Shown here: positions 1-11,070 of the stretch, piece after piece
Numbering within the stretch: the stretch's first letter is position 1
Layout: every line of letters begins with the position of its first letter
Assembly (NCBI RefSeq): GCF_004027225.2
Contig: NC_044278.2
Location: forward strand, 54,739,743 to 54,803,742
Origin: Strigops habroptila
Lineage: Eukaryota; Chordata; Aves; Psittaciformes; Psittacidae
Length of the DNA: 64,000 nt
Direction of reading: 5' to 3'
The notes under the pieces: generated by a model
Database searches by the model: none
The model's input: only the letters and a program-made list of their open reading frames with translations
What the model was told of the DNA's origin: nothing
Translations under genes and position numbers: made by a program

Positions 1-448
1 TCTTTATTTAATTTTTATCTTCATGTTTCCATTCCACTTTTAGCTAGTGGAGTTCAGTACAGCTTTAAGTTCTCATCACTTTCACCTAAATATAAACTCT
101 AAAAAATGTGTATTTATGTATACTTTTTTTAATTAATTGAGAGATGTCTTCTGTTAACTAAGCAGTGGTATTGCTGCCCAGGAAGGAAAGCTCTAAGTCC
201 TTCTGGAAACATGCTACCTTCCTCTTCCACCTGCTGCCTTAGCAGTAAAAACAGAAGAGAGACACAAGCTCCTTGTCCTAAATGATCAAAGTAGTCTGTG
301 ACAAGTCACCTTGCAAACACTGCATCATTTAGGAGTAAACAAATGGTACCACGGAAAATAATCCTTGATTTTTGTTTGGTAAAAACTAGGGTTTTTGAAA
401 TAAATTTTCTATTTCTTTTTTTTTTTTTTCCCCTCATTGGCCTTCAAG

Positions 449-538
449 AGGTAGAAAAGCACAAAAAGATGGGAAGATTAGCTATGCTGATTTTGTCTGG
501 TTTTTGATATCTGAAGAGGACAAAAAGACACCAACTAG
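449..538 (+). CDS. PPP2R3B: PPP2R3B exon a (first in window)
   Basis: Follows a long T-tract and the acceptor ttcaag (or ttcaagag, which would start the exon at 451) and ends ACTAG|gtaaga. Encodes GRKAQKDGKISYADFVWFL and then ISEEDKKTPT, the segment just before the second EF-hand. The last two bases, AG, join C of the next exon to make Ser. Confidence 0.88.
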
Positions 539-3500
539 GTAAGATTGAATTTATATTTTAACAGAAATAAAGACTGACCATATTGAATAGTTTTCCAGTC
601 CTTAAATGGGGACCACTGATGCTCAGCTAGAACTCTGATGGAAGAAGCTAAACTGTAAAAACATGATGTGCTTTGGGTGACCTTGCTTGAGCCAGGAGGT
701 TGGACTTGATGACCCCCAGTGGTCCCTTCCAGACTCAACCATTCTTTGATTCTGTGAGTGAAAAACTTGCCCAGTTCTTTTATCATTCTTAGTTATCAGT
801 GTATCCTGCTGCTGTAGAAGTCTATTTTAATGACTTTTAAGAAGCTAATTAAATGTTACTGTTTCATACTCTGTGCAGCCTCCTTACAGACATAGATAAA
901 GGAAACTTCAGTTGTTTCATACTCCAGTGACTTTGGGAAACTATACACCTAGCATTAGCTATAGGATATTGATAAGAAACCTATTGCATGATACGTTACT
1001 GGCTTTTTCAATATGAAAAGAAGAACTTGGGGTTTGATGCATCAATTGATTTTTATCATTGTCTCCCTTGAGTTTTTATGTAAAACTACACTTTAGTCCT
1101 CTCCTGCTTCACCCACTCAATTAACAAGTGTGTTTTCATATGCAATAATGAATGTCATGGCAAATACCAGTAACTCTTACCACAGTAGGTGGTGTTTAAT
1201 GACTTTCTGTGGCATTATGGAGCGTAGTCTTATGTCTAGTTTTGCGTCTCTAAGTAGCGTAACCTTTAAAATGGGCAACATAAATTTGTATTTAATGAAA
1301 TTTTGTAATAAGCTTGTGTAAACAGTTCTTTGCTATTAATTACTGAATTTCAGCATTGAATACTGGTTTCGCTGCATGGATCTTGATGGGGATGGTGCTT
1401 TGTCTATGTATGAATTGGAGTATTTTTATGAAGAACAGTGCCAAAAATTGGATAACATGGCCATAGAACCTTTGCCATTTGAAGACTGTTTGTGCCAGAT
1501 GCTGGATCTCGTGAAGCCACAATATGAAGGTAATAAAATCCTTTTCCATCTGTAACTTAACGTTTCTCTGGATTTAGGGGTTAGTGCACCCTTAAGAGAA
1601 CTCAGTTGGTCATACAAAGAATACTTCTTTAGGTTGCCTTTTCTCTAAAATGTGTTAGAGCTTATTGATCACCTGATCTTGCAATGGCAGGCAAGCGTTC
1701 ATTTTCATACTAAAATTTAATTTGCTGCTTTAAAATTCCTTGTAGGCTTTTATTTTGGACTTGTAGCTGTGTTTGGTCTTAAATTAAATCTTGTCACAAT
1801 CTGGCTGGGGTGATGCTCTCAAGAAAAACTCTTGACTGTTCCGTTTGCTTGCCTGGTATTTGTTCCAGTACTCATTTAATTGAGATTTCTTCAGAAGGAA
1901 CGGTTTCTAAACAGTGTTTGGCTCTGTAGATAAGTAATGACTTATTTTAGGTTAGAAGCCTAAGCTGCCCTTAGGAAATTCATGTCAGGGGGCTTAAAAA
2001 TATCTGAATAAGAAACTGTTCTTAGGTTTTGAAGTTTCAGATGAGTGTAGAAAATAGCCATAGATTGCATCCTACTTTCCCACATTTGACAGATAGGATC
2101 TTTAGCTGATGGAACTTCAATTTACATTTTACACCGGAAAAAAGTCTTCTGAATTGAGCATGATGCTCACTTCATATTTGCCTTTCTGAGCTGCTCATTA
2201 CTAAAAATATTTTTGCATGACTTGCTAAACACATTGCTATGGTGTTGAAGAGTGCTGCATGTTCATGGCCTCTCCCTCTGTGCTGTTCCAGAAGATTATC
2301 TCAAGTCGTAGCCACGATGGATTAGTCTTCAGGGTTTTGTATCTAAACTTTTTATCTCAACACTTGACCACAGTTGGCACTAATAACCCTTACTATGGCT
2401 GTACTTTCTAACATGAATTTCAGTGTGTAAAAGGACTTGGAATCCTTGTAGAAACTCTGCATTACGATGAATTTAGAGCTTGCCTATTTGCTCTTGAAGT
2501 GTTTGATAGGAGCAGCAACCTCTATCGCATATAATAACGTTTGCTGGTTTTCAAGGTAGAAGAAAATTGTTGACCATCTTGTTTAATGCTTTTATTTAGC
2601 AAATGCAATGTTGTGCTCGTATTTCACATTTAGACACTTAGAGATGAAGCACTGAAGTTTTTTTTACTTGAATGTCGTGTTACTTTAGTTGAGTGTTGAG
2701 TAGGGTGGTTCTGTTTACTAGCTGCACGATTATGGTTAGAAAATCAAATAATGGTCTTGCTTATTGCCCACCTTTCTAGTATTAAGAATATTTAAATTAC
2801 AAGAAACTTAATTCTGTTTTGAAAAGCCAGTTGTCTTTTATTGAGACATGGGGGGTTTTTTGCATGCTAAAGGAATTGAGAGCTCAAAACTAGAACATAA
2901 AGCTTCGTATTCTTATTTAAACCACGTTAAATGGATTTGGTAGGTGAAAGCACTTTTCTAAAACTTTTTATAGGTTATAAAACCTATAAATGTAAAAAGG
3001 CATATTAAGTATATTTTGGCTGGAAGCTCAATCCTAGATAGCGATGGAATGAAGTCTTAGACCAACATTGTCTTGTGGGGACAAGAGCACTTAAGGTGGA
3101 ATGAAGCAAGCTCTGAGGAACACATTTATGTTACAAGGCTGCTTCCTGAACTCAGGGGTTTCCTCCCAGTCTTGTACATGATGCTTCTGAAAGGCTGGCA
3201 TTTTCAGTGATGTTTCTGTTCTGCATGTCAAATGGAACAAGGTAGGTGTATCTCTCCTATATCATGAAGATGATAAAAGGAGGCTGTGAAACACAGCCAA
3301 AATGAGTTATTTAGGGAAACAGAAATGAAAACCAATTGTGAAGGGTTGATGTTTTGTTTGGGCGTTTTTTTGGTGGGTTTTTTTGTTTTGTTTTGTTTGG
3401 GGGTTTTGGGATTTGTGGTTTTTTGTTTTTTTTTTTTTTAATATAAAAACTGATGTTCAAAAGCAGGATTAGGAAAAAAACTTCATTTGTTTTCCTAACA

Positions 3501-6500
3501 CAAAAACTAGCAGCATAAAATGACATTCACTCGAGAGGTTTGAAACAAAAGAAGGTACTTTCATACAGTTATGGCTAAACTAGCAAATACACTTTGCTGC
3601 AGGATGCTCTGTGTACTCCAAAGCAAAATCTTTAATTTGTGGAGGCCTGAATTAATCATCTCCAGTTCATTCTTTTATTTTTTTTTTTTTTTGCTGGTCT
3701 TTGAGAGACGTTATTAGGCATCTACACAAGTAGGCATCAACACAAGTGTTAGGTGCCTAAGTTCCCATTGCAGTAAATGGAAACTGGAGAGCAAATCACC
3801 GAACCAAATATAGGTGTCTAACTTAAATTGGGAGCTTATATAACTAGGATTCAAACCATTTGCTTGGTTGTGGAGAGTTGCTGCCACTTGAGATGGCCCA
3901 ACACATCAGACATCTGTGTGGGTCTGACAGATACAACACAGGTGCCATGAGGGATTTGTGTCGTTCTGGAGCATCAGCTATAAGCCCGGCAGAATACATT
4001 ACGGCACTTCAGATGGCAGCAGATGTAAGTGTGGCAACCATTTCCAAGGGGGATTCAGCTTTTGCTTCCCTCCGTTGTCCTCGAGTTATACTTTGTTAGA
4101 GGCTGGGATAGTCTGCTGAGGAAATACTGTTCTAAGTCTGGCATTTATTGAACTCTTCCGTAACATCTGCTATTAGTCCCTCTTTGACTGACAACAGAAG
4201 ATTGGCCATATTTCAGGTGAATCAATAAAGGGGAGTTCTAAGGATAGTCACCTGACTTTCCCCTGTATATCTGGTATTTTTCAGTCTTTCTGCAGAAGCT
4301 TAACATTCAGCTTTGAAATAAAGTAATGTTTCCGAGACACCTGACAAATACTTCTAACGTTAACAGGTCCATTGATTTGAGTCTTTTAAGTAGCACTTCA
4401 AAAACAACCACCAAACAAAACAAACACATCTGAGCATTTAGCTTTCCTCTCAAGCAGTAAATATTGATCAGGCTGGACAAGTGTGACAAACTAGGCTTTA
4501 TGAAAAACTCATCCGTTTGAAGCATAGTCACATGCCGCCATCTGTCATACATTTTTCTTTTCAAGTCGGGGAAGAAAAAGGGCCATTGCCAGAGGAGATT
4601 CCTACCTGCTACCCAAGCACTTCCTGGGAAGGAATAGCAAGCTCATGGAGACTTCTCTCTCTTGAGGAAGCTTAGGCAACTATCTGAAATGATTTTTAGT
4701 AGCTAGGCAAGGTAGACTGCATCTCACTCCAATGTATTGAAGGACAGTAGGATAAAGCTTAAGCAAGTAACTAATCTGAAATGTTTAAAAGCTTTGTCCA
4801 CTTTGAAGGACACATCTCTAGATGTGTGTGTCATCTGTTCCCTTCAATCCCATTGCATTTAGCATCAGCGACAAATGTTCTTGAGCATAATGACGACTTA
4901 ACTTTTCGATAACATTCCTCCACCTGTGGAGAAAGGATAATTTCAGCTCTTAATATCTTTTCTCATAATCTTCTTTACAGGAAAAATTACTCTGCACGAC
5001 TTAAAGCGATGTAAGTTGACAAATGTGTTTTTTGACACTTTTTTCAACATTGAAAAATACCTTGACCATGAACAGAAGGATCAGTTTTCCATGTTGCGGG
5101 TGAGTATGTAGCTTTAAAAGTCTTTAGGTATGTGCTTAACAATGAATGGGTTTTTTTATAACTTGTGATGTGCTTGTTTAGGACGGTGAAGGGGAAAGCC
5201 AAGAGATCTCTGACTGGGAGAAGTATGCTGCTGAAGAGTATGATATCTTGGTAGCAGAAGAGGCAGCAAGTGACCAGTGGAATGACGGGTAAGAATGTAG
5301 CAGGAGGGTTGGTGCGAATCCTCTCTGCTAATATAGAGCCTCATCATCACTATCGTCCTTGATGCTATTTTTGTAGAATGTTGCTGTTTGTCATGTTCCG
5401 CTCTGTGCTCAGTGAGGGAGGAGGAACCTTTCCTGTAACTCAGATATTACTTGAGAGTTTGTTTTAGGCTTTTCTCCCTCTTCTGTTGGTCTGTTTGTTT
5501 ATCAAACAACCACATCGCAGTAGTCATGTGTCCTCACCTCCCTGGTTTAAAGTTCTGCTGCTATTGCAACTGTCTAGAACTTGAGTGGTGAGCCCATTTT
5601 GCCAATTTTCAGATACAAAGCAGTGAAATTCGGATAGCTTTTTGGCTAAATTTGTCTCAAGCTCACTTGAGAGCTGATCGTTTAATGCAGGCTTCCTGGA
5701 TTCCATTAAGATGCTTTAGTTCTGTCTTGCAGCTCTTAAGGCCTCTTACAGCTTTGCTGTGGGACACCCTGAGAAACTAGTTCTTCTGTCAGTTAAGATA
5801 TGTTGAGGGTTCAGACATATGCTCTATGCTCTGCAAAAGCTAATCCTTAGCTTTGATTGCCAAGGAAGGATTTCAGCTGTTCCTCTGGCATTCTGTCCTG
5901 AGACTGCGTGCAGTATCGTTGGCAACTGACACTCACTGGAGGCAAAACACCCTTTGGACATAAGTAGTAAGGGACCTGCATGTCAGGAAGTGAGGTTACT
6001 CTGCAGCTCTGATTAAGGGTTTGAAATTGCTGGGCAGTTGTAGGCGAGTGTAATTTTGTAAAGGTCTAAGATAATGTTTAGACCCAATTTCACTCACAAG
6101 TGTGGATGGGATATAAAGAGCCTCAAAGTGCTTTTATTCAGATTCAGTCATGAACTTGTTGCCTGCAGCTGTTTCTCTGAGCTAAGTGCACGTCTGCAAT
6201 TATCATTTAACTATTTCACTTTTATGTGATTATTGTTTAGACTGAAATATTTTGTGTTTAGATATTTCTCACCCCCCCAGCCACCCCAAGATATCTGCTC
6301 TTGGTGAAGATAAAAGCTGCACAGTTCACAGTCAGTATTCTTAGGGTCAGGTCACTATGTTTCCATAAAAAATGTATTTAAGGTGTAGCAGAAACTGTGG
6401 TTCTGTGGCTTTACATGGAAAGTGGACAAAATAGAAACTAAAATACAAAATGCTTCTCAAGTTGAACTTTATAATAGATTTTAAAATTTACCTTAAATAT

Positions 6501-7562
6501 TCAGTTTTCAGTAAGCTTCTAAGAGGTCTTGGACACTTAGTTTTCAGGTACTTCCATGAAGTTTGTTCTCCCCATGTTACAGGCACAGCTTCAGTAATAC
6601 AGAGAATACAGTGGAACACAGGGTATTAAAGCAGAATCCTAATAACCCTAAAACTTGACAAAGTGCACATTCACTCCTTAAGGAAAACCAGTGTGTTAGG
6701 GTAAGGATAATGTAGGGAGTACGCTGGGATATGGAGAAGATACATGATGAAACATACAGTGTGAAACATCAGTTCTCATTTATTTGAGCCTGGTGTTTGT
6801 CAACTCAAGTGACTCTCCAGTTGCAGGTTGTCTCTGCTTCTGGCATTAGCAGATTTGTCACAGATCTTGTAGGGGAAAACCTGACAATTAAGAGAAACAC
6901 TTGTGGAAGCACAGCCTCCAAAATCATGCTTTTTATTTAGTTCCTTTCTGCATCCCTTGTTGGGTTTGATGTGTAAGCCATAGCTTAACTCTTGACCCTT
7001 CGCACAGATGGATAAAAGCTCTCATCCCGGTGTTCTTCAAGTTTTGCTGCTTTGTTTCTTGGGGCATAGATTGTGATGCTGCTTGTCTCCAGGAACTACC
7101 ACTTTGTAATTGGCCAAAGCATTTCAAGTATCATGCACACAACCATATGGAAGATGTGTTCAAGGCCAGGCGGGATGGGGCTTCAGAGCAAAACTTATTA
7201 TGAGCACTCTAAGTTTCTGTGTTGTACCAAAACTTCCTTAAAATCCCTTCCCGTACTGCAAGGGTTGCAATGCCTGCCTGAGCTGAAGTGACTGCTTGAC
7301 AATCCAGTGCGAATTTTTTATCTTCTTCCTGCAGGTGCCTTGTCACTGTTCTGACTTTTAGGCAGTTCCTGACACAGGCAGACTCCTTCATTTTCTTTTT
7401 TCTTTGCCTGCTCCCAGGTATGAAGCAGAACTGAGTCCTGCAGACCATCAGAAGGCCAATGTCCTCAAGTATCAAATGGAAAAAAGACCGTTTTTTGACA
7501 TGCCTTCCCATCTGGCTGATGTAGACTTGGATGACTACGACTACGAAGAGGACTTTGAGTAG
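449..7562 (+). CDS. PPP2R3B: PP2A regulatory subunit B'' beta (PR48/PR70), C-terminal exons
   Basis: B'' subunits bind the PP2A scaffold/catalytic dimer and direct the phosphatase, in a calcium-responsive way, to nuclear targets such as the replication factor CDC6 (family knowledge). Five coding exons are present: 449(or 451)-538, 1354-1529, 4981-5099, 5182-5288 and 7418-7562. All phases agree and the frame ends at TAG 7560-7562. The joined peptide runs from GKISYADFVWFLISEEDKK through a canonical EF-hand loop (DLDGDGALSMYE) to the family block FFDTFFNIEKYLDHEQ and an acidic end, DLDDYDYEEDFE. The C-terminal AELSP and RPFF motifs fit PPP2R3B, whereas PPP2R3A ends quite differently. The 5' two-thirds of the gene lies left of the window. 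It converges on the STAG-family gene. The identity is firm; only the first acceptor (449 or 451) is uncertain. Confidence 0.93.
678..758 (+). mobile_element. CR1 LINE 3'-end fragment
   Basis: Has the avian CR1 tail pattern (ttgcttgagccaggaggt, gacccccagtggtcccttcc) and ends in attctttgattctgtga. Lies in a PPP2R3B intron. Confidence 0.85.
1354..1529 (+). CDS. PPP2R3B: PPP2R3B exon b, EF-hand exon
   Basis: Acceptor gaatttcag and donor GAAG|gtaata. Encodes IEYWFRCMDLDGDGALSMYE, in which Asp1, Asp3, Asp5, Gly6 and Glu12 of the loop are all present, so calcium binding should be possible. The segment LPFEDCLCQMLDLVKPQYE follows. Confidence 0.95.
1530..4980 (+). other. PPP2R3B: PPP2R3B large intron
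   Basis: 3.45 kb of AT-rich sequence. Apart from the T/G tract, only a possible old repeat around 3710-3800 (taggtgcctaagttcccatt) stands out. No exon-like frame with splice sites was seen. Confidence 0.7.
3359..3441 (+). repeat. T/G-rich low-complexity tract
   Basis: Runs of T broken by G-runs (ttttgttttgttttg, gggggttttggg) in the large PPP2R3B intron. Confidence 0.85.
4981..5099 (+). CDS. PPP2R3B: PPP2R3B exon c
   Basis: Acceptor ttctttacag and donor CGG|gtgagt. Encodes GKITLHDLKRCKLTNVFFDT and then FFNIEKYLDHEQKDQFSMLR, the most conserved B'' family block. It ends on a complete codon. Confidence 0.95.
5182..5288 (+). CDS. PPP2R3B: PPP2R3B exon d
   Basis: Acceptor cttgtttag and donor GACGG|gtaaga. 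Encodes DGEGESQEISDWEKYAAEEY and then DILVAEEAASDQWND. Only an 82-base intron separates it from exon c. Confidence 0.95.
5289..7417 (+). other. PPP2R3B: PPP2R3B last intron
   Basis: 2.1 kb. I see no repeat or frame I can support. Confidence 0.7.
7418..7562 (+). CDS. PPP2R3B: PPP2R3B last coding exon
   Basis: Acceptor tgctcccag. Encodes YEAELSPADHQKANVLKYQM, EKRPFFDMPSHLADVDL and an acidic tail, then TAG. The AELSP and RPFF motifs separate it from PPP2R3A. Confidence 0.94.
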
Positions 7563-7706
7563 CAGTCACTCAGGGTCAGCACATGCAGAAGAGAAGGGAC
7601 AGTCTGCAGCGGGTCTGCTACATGCCTGTATGTTCCAGTGGGGTTTGTTGCCAGGGAGTCAGCTTAGTTTTGTGCTAAAAATATTTAATCACTACACTAC
7701 CTTTTA

Positions 7707-7712
7707 AATAAA
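7707..7712 (+). terminator. PPP2R3B: Proximal poly(A) signal, PPP2R3B
   Basis: Canonical AATAAA about 145 bases after the stop, followed by a T-rich run. It would give a short 3' UTR isoform. Confidence 0.6.
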
Positions 7713-8577
7713 AGAAGCGCATTTGTATGGAATGATGAAATTTTTTTTATTTATTCAATAGTCTATAGTTTGTAAAATAGATTAAAAATATTTATTTACA
7801 GATGTTGCGTAATTCCTTTTGGAAAGATAACAATATTTGACTTTAGAGACAAGTAGTCTACTGTTTTTAAGAGAACCGTGTAACTCTTCTCAAAGTTGGT
7901 GTGGTGCACTGGCCATCTCCATCCCGCTCCTGTCCCTGCATGGGAGGTGAGGAGACCATTGCCACCAGGCCTGCCCTGCAGGTGACCCTGGGGCTTTTGC
8001 GCCTCGGCAAGGAGGAGGCAGGATTGTGAGCGTGTGGCTCGACTCCCGCTTACAAGCAGGGTCTGACCTGACAAACTGAGCATCTTGGTGCATGACAAGG
8101 AGAGCGAACGCCTCAGACACAAGTTGCTTCTATTCTCTGTATAGTCCTTGTTTACCCCAACTCTAATTCTGCTTGCCCTTTTAAACTTCAGTCTTTTCAT
8201 TGATGTTCATTACGAAAGGATTATTTAATGATGAAGTCTGTTTCATACTTGATCCAAAATGAGTGTGTTCATTCATGGAGAAGGAACCAATTTTTTAAAA
8301 ATCCTTTGTATAAATGTTACTTGATCAGTGATGTGCACTAATTTGTTGTGGGCATTCAGCGCTTTTGTCTGTCCCCCCCCTTCAGTTGTTTGCTATTGAC
8401 ACATTCCATGGATCTTCATCAGTGTCACAGCAGCTTGAAATTGTTGCCTCACTCTTACTGTTAAACAACAGATTTTGTTGGGGAAAAAAATTAAAAAAAT
8501 GTACAAAAAGATGTAAGTTATTTTTTGGTTGCAGTGTAGATTTGTTGAAATGTTTAAAAATCATGTTTGTATTTTCA

Positions 8578-8583
8578 AATAAA
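8578..8583 (+). terminator. PPP2R3B: Distal poly(A) signal, PPP2R3B
   Basis: Canonical AATAAA about 1 kb after the stop, followed by T- and GT-containing sequence. It would give the long 3' UTR. Confidence 0.6.
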
Positions 8584-8605
8584 GATTTTCATACATGTAA
8601 TTTAA

Positions 8606-10044
8606 CGGCTCTAGTTATTATGTTGTCCTGCATACAATTAACTTCTTACTGTTTAAGAAATATTTAAGACACGAAGGGTTACATGTATGCAGTTGGCTGG
8701 AAAATTACACCAGGCTACATATTCCTCACCCAAAAGACTGGTGCTGAGCAGCTGGACGTGGCACAGACATCTGCTCCACTCAACTCATCACGTTGTCTCA
8801 TGTAGACACTTACAAACCTGGTGTCTTAAATAATGAAACTCATCGCTAATGTCTGTTGGTGAACCTTACCAAGGGAAAATCATAGAATCAACTAGGTCAG
8901 AAATGACCTCTAAAATCATCAAGTCCAACCATTACCCCAGGACTGTCAAGACCAACACTAAACAATGTCACTAAACTCGAGATACTTTTAACACCGTGAG
9001 AAAGATTCTTAAAAAGAAAACCAGGGGTGATTATTCCAATTTTGATGACAACTTGTCAATGTCAAATCTCTCCAGGGTTGGTCAAGTACTTTTCACTGCT
9101 TGCCTGTGGTTTGGGGTTTTTAAACAGTAAAGTCACAGACAGCATTTGTGTTAAGCTCTGTTCCCCAAGGTGTGTGGGAAAGGGGGACCAACTGCTTCCT
9201 AGAAGCTGATCTTGAACTTCTGTTGTTGTTGTGGAGGTGGGGGGCTGCTGCTCTTCCTTACTTGAAACCCTTGAGCTGGACCTCCCCTGCTGAAAAATGG
9301 GCTTCTAAAGGAGCATTGTACAGCCTCATCTGACAGTGACACTTCTCTGTTGCACAGAGCTGCACTGCAGGGTAGGTCTCTGTTGCAGAGCCTCTAGCTG
9401 CTGTTGTGTTTAACAAAGGGGCTGTTAAATCCTGCTCTCTCTTATATTTGTGATAACCAAGCTCTCTTTTTTCCTACAGCATATCCACAGACCAGACCCA
9501 GTGAAACAAATCATAATGTTACTATAGAAGTGCCTCCCCCAGAAGGGTAATTCTCATCCCTCGTCTTTAGTTACAAGAATTAAGGCATCTGCGTGTTTGA
9601 TGTGTCCGCAGGTATAACTGTGTGCTTAGTCCAGCTGTATTCTGCCCACCTGTAAGTGCTCAGGCCTCAATCCACAGATTAAGATGGGGAAGGGAAACAT
9701 CACTATCAAAGTCCTGGTTTGGGGCAGTGGGAGGGAATCACAGGGGAACAGAACAAGCTGATCTGGGTGAGGATCAGCACCCTGTTGTGCAGTGCCACCT
9801 CTCCCTGATGTTCACCTACAGCATGCTTAACTAACTGTGCAAAATTAACCCTAATGGTTTTACCATCACCACTTCAGGACCACTGATAACCACCAGGAGC
9901 AATTCATGGCTTTCACTCCCATGTCCATGGGAGCTCCCATCTCAGTCGTCTTAGTAACAGGGCACAGCGGAAGGCCTGTAGCACTGCTGCTGTTCTTCCT
10001 CCAGACTCAGTGTGGGAACAGAACTGGCACATTCAGTACTAATG
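8606..10044. other. Intergenic gap between convergent genes
   Basis: About 1.4 kb between the two poly(A) sites. It holds a CR1 tail fragment near 8878-8975 and otherwise no frame or motif I can support. Confidence 0.6.
8878..8975 (-). mobile_element. CR1 LINE 3'-end fragment
   Basis: Reverse-oriented CR1 tail beginning tcatagaatcaactaggtca with the aagtccaacc motif. Confidence 0.8.
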
Positions 10045-10063
10045 GCTTGCAATAGTTCTGTCA

Positions 10064-10069
10064 TTTATT
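10064..10069 (-). terminator. Poly(A) signal of STAG-like gene
   Basis: TTTATT on the + strand is AATAAA in the gene's direction, about 1 kb past the stop. No better hexamer was seen nearer. Confidence 0.5.
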
Positions 10070-10089
10070 TTACACAGTTACAATCCAAA

Positions 10090-10112
10090 TATATATATAT
10101 ATAAAAAAAAAA
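10090..10112 (+). repeat. AT dinucleotide plus poly-A run
   Basis: atatatatatat followed by about eleven A, just inside the 3' end of the STAG-like transcript (T-run in the RNA). Confidence 0.8.
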
Positions 10113-10472
10113 AGACAAGACATAAAGCCGATGGGATTAATGCAATGTACAATTCCATGAAGTGGTGACAAAGGGGCAGTGAAAGCAGCCAGCACTCCCC
10201 AGCCTACTGCCTCTGAAACACACTTGAGTGAAGATCATTGGCAAATTCCCACTGGAAAAACTCCTTTCAAAGGACCGTATTTACAGACTATTTACATTGT
10301 CTTTTCAGGCTTTATATTTTCCAAGTAAATACCATGTGGTCACTCTGTATGAAGGATTTCTTCCAGAGGAAAATACTTGGTCAACTGGCCTGCTGTTTCT
10401 TTCTTAATTCCTTAGAAGCCTTGATGCAAATCTCTCCCAAATGACTGGGAACATGTCCCAGTCTCCACAGAC

Positions 10473-10490
10473 CACCACCACCACCACCAC
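10473..10490 (+). repeat. CCA trinucleotide run
   Basis: Six tandem ACC/CCA units within the 3' UTR of the STAG-like gene. Confidence 0.8.
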
Positions 10491-11061
10491 TGGAATTTAG
10501 AAATACTTTCAGGTGATTTGATCCAGGTTTTCCATTGCACAAGCAGGAAATGGCACAGACAGCTCACCTGCTGTCACCCAGCAGGTCATGGTGCTCACAG
10601 CGGGCAGGCTCCTTTCTTCCCAGCATCGGGTAGAAGGAAACAAGTAGATGTCCATCCTGGTTATCTCAAATGGCAAAGAATCCATTGTCAGAACGCTGCC
10701 CCTGCGCTGGTTTGAGCGAGTTTGCCTCACCTAGTTTACACAGCCCTTGACTCAATACCCTGCTTCTAATCCTTAGGTTGGGAGTTTCTCCAGGGCAGCA
10801 TCAAGGACCGAGATGCAGCTTGAGCAGTGAATGATGTTCATAACACCTGCAACCTTATAGGCACAATAGCCACATGAAGAAACCAACCACAGTGCCAGCA
10901 CCAACTTCTGAGGGGAGCCTACAGGCAGGGGTTTGGCTTGACATGTTGCTTGTTGACATGCTGCTGCCTTGGTCGATGCCATCACAACCCCATTTTCAGT
11001 TAAACAATTTGCAGAAAGAAATGGTAGCGTGTTCTCCACTCCCATTTATCCTCTCAGTGTC

Positions 11062-11070
11062 TTAACTGTC
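11062..11070 (-). CDS. STAG-like last coding exon (two codons plus stop)
   Basis: A strong pyrimidine tract and gatatag acceptor are followed by GAC AGT TAA, so the protein ends Asp-Ser. No longer in-frame alternative was seen before the poly(A) signal. Confidence 0.65.
   Translation of the reverse strand, partial: DS

Larger units (their letters stand above)
7563..8605 (+). other. PPP2R3B: PPP2R3B 3' UTR
   Basis: Non-coding sequence after the stop, extending to one of two poly(A) signals. The stretch at about 7900-8110 is GC-richer than its surroundings. A 134-codon antisense frame overlaps it but has no other support. Confidence 0.7.
10045..11061 (-). other. STAG-like gene 3' UTR
   Basis: About 1 kb of non-coding sequence from the stop to the poly(A) signal. 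It contains a CCA trinucleotide run at 10473-10490. The downstream end is approximate. Confidence 0.55.

Noticed and set aside
3860..4099. 79-codon open frame in a PPP2R3B intron
   Set aside because: No recognisable content and no matching splice phase.
1354..7562. PPP2R3A instead of PPP2R3B
   Set aside because: STAG linkage would suggest PPP2R3A, but the AELSP, RPFF and CMDLDGDGALS wording and the C-terminus fit PPP2R3B, not PPP2R3A.
7796..8200. 134-codon antisense open frame
   Set aside because: Lies wholly in the PPP2R3B 3' UTR, has no recognisable domain, and is favoured by high local GC.
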